This document shows positions 60,775-64,000 of a stretch of DNA of 64,000 nt, one piece after another; the stretch's first letter is position 1; the number at the start of each line of letters is the position of its first letter. The stretch comes from Bradyrhizobium yuanmingense (GTDB lineage Bacteria; Pseudomonadota; Alphaproteobacteria; Rhizobiales; Xanthobacteraceae). The notes beneath the pieces are model-generated. The model was not told where the DNA came from. It made no database searches and saw nothing but the letters and a program-made list of their open reading frames with translations. The stretch covers positions 62,001 through 126,000 of the forward strand of contig NZ_JARFML010000014.1 of the NCBI RefSeq assembly GCF_029167105.1, read 5' to 3'. The position numbers and the translations under genes are program-made.

Positions 60775-61911
60775 ATGAATAAGCCCAGCAACACGTTCGA
60801 CATCGCCATCGAGCCGTCGTTCGATTTTTTGTCTCCGGAATATGCAGAGCTGTTCGATCGTTCGGCCGCCACTGCCTTCCAGCATCCGGTCTGGTTGCAT
60901 AGCCTCTACACCAGACTCGCGCCGGAAACGGATGCAACGGCTCTGGTCGTCGTGGTGCGCCATCGCGACACCGGCGCCCTTGCGATGGTGCTGCCGCTGC
61001 TTCGGATCCGGCGCGGTCCGATACGGACCGTCGAGTTCGCCGACTTGCGCGTTTCCGACTATCTGGCTCCGGTTTGCAGCCCGGACGTGTTCTCGCAATT
61101 GCTCCATGACACGGCTGCATGCGCGCAGATTCGGCGCCTTGTCCGTCCCTTCGATCTGCTGCGAATGGCCAAGCTGCCCGACGGACGGCTTCCGATCGAG
61201 GACCTCCTGGCCACGTCCCGCCGCGTTTCGATGAACACCAACGCCTACGCCACGGTTCTGGTCGCGCCGTACGAGCAATGGCGGGCCAGTGCGATGGATC
61301 GCTCCTACCAGAAGGAGCTCGCCAAGAAATATCGCCAGCTGCAGAAGAAGGGCGCGCTGAGCTTCTCATGCTGCAGCGACAGCGCCGCCGTGCTCGAGAC
61401 GATGGAGGTGATGAGGAAGTTTCGCGGCCCGCGCTTTCACGCACAAGGCGACGGAGACCTGCTGCAGCGGCCCGAATATTACGGCTTCTATTCCGACGTC
61501 GCCCTTCGGGGCCTTGGCTCTTTCGTCCGTCTCTATGCCACGAAGATGGACGGCGAAGTGATCGCCGCCGTGCTCGGATTGTGTCACCGCGGCAGCTTCC
61601 TCGTCATCATGAGCGCCTTCGACATCGCCGGCTACAGGAGCCAGTCCATCGGCGCGCTGACGTTCGAACAAGTGGCGCGAGATTGTATCGAGCGCGGAGA
61701 TCAGATGCTCGACTTCACAATCGGCGACGAGCCATACAAGAAATCGTTCGGCGCACAGCCTTCACCGATGTGGGAGGTCACGCAGGTCGGCAGCGCCGCA
61801 GGCGCAATCGCCCTCTTCGCGCTGAAGCAGGCGCCCTGGCTCAAACTGGCGGCCAAGCGGCTATCGGATCTGAAGGTCCAACCCGCGCACACTGCGACGC
61901 CCACGCGCTGA
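60775..61911 (+). CDS. CelD/BioF2-like GNAT acetyltransferase
   Basis: The 378-residue protein has two GNAT-like halves: an N-terminal FQHPVWLHSLYTRL region and a C-terminal acetyltransferase-6 domain (about 170-330; SYQKELAKKYRQLQKKG, then GEVIAAVLGL and DFTIGDEPYKKSF). Such CelD-like enzymes are linked to exopolysaccharide or cellulose synthesis. ATG 60775 is used; GTG 60769 is an alternative. It lies 19 bp from the convergent FAD oxidoreductase gene. Confidence 0.8.
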   Translation: MNKPSNTFDIAIEPSFDFLSPEYAELFDRSAATAFQHPVWLHSLYTRLAPETDATALVVVVRHRDTGALAMVLPLLRIRRGPIRTVEFADLRVSDYLAPVCSPDVFSQLLHDTAACAQIRRLVRPFDLLRMAKLPDGRLPIEDLLATSRRVSMNTNAYATVLVAPYEQWRASAMDRSYQKELAKKYRQLQKKGALSFSCCSDSAAVLETMEVMRKFRGPRFHAQGDGDLLQRPEYYGFYSDVALRGLGSFVRLYATKMDGEVIAAVLGLCHRGSFLVIMSAFDIAGYRSQSIGALTFEQVARDCIERGDQMLDFTIGDEPYKKSFGAQPSPMWEVTQVGSAAGAIALFALKQAPWLKLAAKRLSDLKVQPAHTATPTR

Positions 61912-61930
61912 CCGGCGAAGGTCGCAGAGT

Positions 61931-63148
61931 TCAAGCGCGCAGCGCGCCGCGGACACGCCCAAGCCAGCCCGGATGCATCTGATCGACGCGGTGTGCAAGA
62001 CTGCGCCGCAGGAAGTGCAACCGTCGCCGCACGTCCCAGCCGATATCGTTGCGCGAGGTCAGCGCCTGGCGAAAGCGTGCCATCTTAAGCGACTGCTGAT
62101 CCGCCGCGATCTTGTCGCGATCGGCATAGAATTGCGAGATCTTCTCCAGGCCCATGCCTGCAGTCACGAGCCATCGCGGCACATATTCGGTGCAGAGACG
62201 GTCGACGTCCACGAGCAGGCGGGCGACACCCGTTCCGGCCGCGGGACAATTGGTCTGGAACGCATCGCCGATGAGCACAATTCCGGGCCGGAGATGCCCC
62301 TCGACGACGGTCAGATCCATCACCCAGTTCTGGACGCGATCGGTCACACGGAAATCGCCGAGGTAGCTCCGCAATCCCGGCAGCAGGCGCAAGACTGTCG
62401 CCTCCGGTTCGCGGCGCAACTCGCGCATAACAGGATCGGTCGGATCGCGGAACATGAAGAGATTGGCACGCATTCCGGCGTGGACGGGAAACAGGCTGAG
62501 ATAGTCGATGCCATCGGCGGTGCGTTCGCCGTAACAGGTCAATGCCTCGAAATCGAACGGGGTGCCATCCTTGCGCGCGATCGTGAAACCGAACGACACC
62601 GAATGGCGCTCGGCAAGCACGCGCCGCCTGATGCCGAGCTTGTAGCCCAGGGCTGCCGCCATGCCGGTGGCCAGAACGACGAGGCGCGCCGTCACGCGCC
62701 GTCCGGAGGCGAGCTCGAGATGCTGGACATCGCCGCTGCTGCCAATCGCCGTCACCTCGTCGACGATCAGGTTGGAAGGATCCGGAAGCTGGCGACGCGC
62801 CATTGCGACGAGATCGGCATAGGCAAATCCGTAAGCCCTGCCGACGCTGACATCGACCACCTTGCCCTCACGGATGTTGAGCACTTGATCATATCGGCAC
62901 GCGACATCTTCGAGCGCATCGAGAAAGCCGAGCTTGCCGAGCAGCTCCAGCTGATGGCCGCCGATCTTCTCGACCCGGAACTCATCCGGATAGACTGCCC
63001 GCTTGTCGATCAGAGCGACGCGACGCCCCGCCCGCGCCAGCACGGCCGCCGCAAGCGATCCCGCAAGGCCGCCACCGACGATGGCGACGTCCGAGTCGAT
63101 GGTTGCGGTCTCGTCCCCGTTGACCGGCTCGGTCACGGTTCTCTTCAT
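61931..63148 (-). CDS. FAD-dependent oxidoreductase (geranylgeranyl reductase / monooxygenase type)
   Basis: The 405-residue flavoprotein has the Rossmann motif DVAIVGGGLAGSLAA (20-34) and the second FAD motif GIVLIGDAFQTNCPAAGTG, where aromatic hydroxylases have GDAAH. It should oxidize or hydroxylate a small or lipid substrate with NAD(P)H. ATG 63148 has GGGAGCCGGAG upstream. Its neighbours suggest a part in surface polysaccharide or lipid modification; this is inferred. Confidence 0.83.
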   Translation of the reverse strand: MKRTVTEPVNGDETATIDSDVAIVGGGLAGSLAAAVLARAGRRVALIDKRAVYPDEFRVEKIGGHQLELLGKLGFLDALEDVACRYDQVLNIREGKVVDVSVGRAYGFAYADLVAMARRQLPDPSNLIVDEVTAIGSSGDVQHLELASGRRVTARLVVLATGMAAALGYKLGIRRRVLAERHSVSFGFTIARKDGTPFDFEALTCYGERTADGIDYLSLFPVHAGMRANLFMFRDPTDPVMRELRREPEATVLRLLPGLRSYLGDFRVTDRVQNWVMDLTVVEGHLRPGIVLIGDAFQTNCPAAGTGVARLLVDVDRLCTEYVPRWLVTAGMGLEKISQFYADRDKIAADQQSLKMARFRQALTSRNDIGWDVRRRLHFLRRSLAHRVDQMHPGWLGRVRGALRA

Positions 63149-63555
63149 GGCTCCGGCTCCCACGGTTAAGCGTCTGCAGTGCAATTCTCTCGCCTGATGT
63201 CGCATCGCAGGGCCGGGTGCGAACATTTCCTGAGATTGAGGTTAATGACCGCAAGTGCCCGGTTCGCCGACTCGCCGCGGCACGCGTCTTGCTGTCCCGA
63301 ATCCATTCTGCACGCGAGCCCCAGATCTCGCCTTCTCAGTCGTCGATGCGGCGTTATGCCGTCCGTCGCACGAGTTGGAACTCCCAGATGTTGGACAATG
63401 GAGACAGCGATGTTCCAGAACGAAGCAACCCGTATCACCGCGATCGCCGAAATCCTCCAACTCGTCCATTAACACTCGCGATTGCTCGACATGCTAGGTT
63501 CTCGCCGGTATCGGAACATGTCTCGTCAGGGGAGCGCGGCTCCCTTAACCCTTCC
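63149..63555. other. Divergent intergenic region
   Basis: These 407 bp lie between the divergent FAD oxidoreductase and flippase genes and must hold both promoters. I see no convincing consensus. A 20-codon frame at 63410-63472 behind GGAGACAGCG is the only coding hint and is weak. Other short frames lack ribosome sites. Confidence 0.45.
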
Positions 63556-64000
63556 ATGATCGCATCCATTCTCCAGTTCATGCGGCGCGACGTCACGCGC
63601 GGTGTCGCCGGGACCATCCTGCTCAAGGTCGGCAGCGGCGTGCTCGCGTTCGCGTTGTTCTCGCTGGCTGCGCGGACGATGTCGCCTGACGGCTTCGGCA
63701 TCTTTGCGACCTGGCTGTCGGTCGCGCAGATCGCAGCCGTCGTGGGACTGGTCGGCCAGGAATCCCTGCTGGTGCGATTCCTGAACGAATATCAGGTCGG
63801 CGAAAGGCCGGACCTTACCAAGGGCGTGCTGCAATCGAGCTTGAAGATCGCCTCGCTCGCAATGCTGATCGTGATCGGCGGGATCGCGATCATCGCGAGC
63901 ATGAGAGGCGACTGGTGGCTGCTGATCCTTGCGGTGTCGGCCTACACGGCCGTCAATGCCGGATTGATGCTCGGCAGCCAGATCGCGCGCTCGCTGGTCA
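63556..64000 (+). CDS. Polysaccharide flippase (Wzx/MATE-like), N-terminal part
   Basis: The frame opens at ATG 63556 and runs off the window, giving 148 residues. It shows at least four hydrophobic helices and the family-type pattern of a loop ending SPDGFGIFATWLSVAQIA. Wzx proteins carry lipid-linked oligosaccharides across the inner membrane. It may begin a polysaccharide cluster beyond the window. Confidence 0.75.
   Translation, partial: MIASILQFMRRDVTRGVAGTILLKVGSGVLAFALFSLAARTMSPDGFGIFATWLSVAQIAAVVGLVGQESLLVRFLNEYQVGERPDLTKGVLQSSLKIASLAMLIVIGGIAIIASMRGDWWLLILAVSAYTAVNAGLMLGSQIARSLV

Overview
The window looks like chromosomal DNA of a Bradyrhizobium-type alphaproteobacterium (order Hyphomicrobiales). 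The evidence is high GC, dense operons with ATGA overlaps, several complete ABC transporters with separate binding proteins, a NikR-type nickel uptake unit, a membrane-bound formate dehydrogenase locus with DUF3305/DUF3306 companions, and short intergenic palindromes of the kind scattered through Bradyrhizobium genomes. This assignment rests on family recognition only; no database search was possible. I saw no rRNA, tRNA, CRISPR array, transposase or phage gene.

Positions 1-33 kb form a catabolic and nitrogen-scavenging region rich in C-N bond hydrolases. A four-gene plus-strand operon (30-4017) holds an amidohydrolase, a metallo-beta-lactamase-fold hydrolase, an SMP-30/isochorismatase-like fusion and an FMN reductase. 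It converges on a minus-strand operon (8822-4045) with a NitT/TauT-type ABC transporter, an arylmalonate-decarboxylase-like protein and a D-hydantoinase/dihydropyrimidinase. A GntR/FCD regulator and an Asp/Glu/hydantoin-racemase-like protein lie divergent to that operon, with a palindrome between. Next come an amidase, a PotABCD-like transporter operon behind a sigma-54 promoter, a hydroxyisourate hydrolase, an MFS permease, a second amidase and a formamidase-like hydrolase. An 11-kb minus-strand operon (30679-19744) encodes a cyclic amidohydrolase, a three-subunit molybdenum hydroxylase with fused CoxG domain, a branched-chain-amino-acid-type ABC transporter and a Rieske protein. It is divergent from a MarR regulator and is followed by an NCS1 nucleobase-type permease. 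The 11-kb operon and the permease share the same promoter design: a sigma-54 -24/-12 element followed directly by the palindrome CGAAGCRTGCTTCG. The likely theme is nitrogen-controlled uptake and breakdown of a nucleobase-, hydantoin- or imide-like N-heterocycle; the actual substrate is not known.

Positions 33-43 kb carry carbohydrate-storage and stress genes: treZ, a DUF3606 gene, glgX, a patatin-like lipase, several very small proteins, a phosphodiesterase and a DUF4336-SDR fusion. Some have candidate EcfG-type promoters. At 42.9-46.3 kb a TonB-dependent receptor and a NiCoT permease sit behind an exact NikR operator, making this a nickel importer.

Positions 46.7-58 kb are a quinone-linked periplasmic formate dehydrogenase locus: three structural subunits, a Tat-signal small protein, a chaperone with an unusual HTH-TorD fusion, five accessory proteins and a divergent four-cluster ferredoxin-like protein. 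The right end (58-64 kb) has small secreted proteins, a WD40-cytochrome c fusion, and then what looks like the start of a cell-surface polysaccharide cluster: a CelD-like acetyltransferase, an FAD oxidoreductase and a flippase cut by the window edge.
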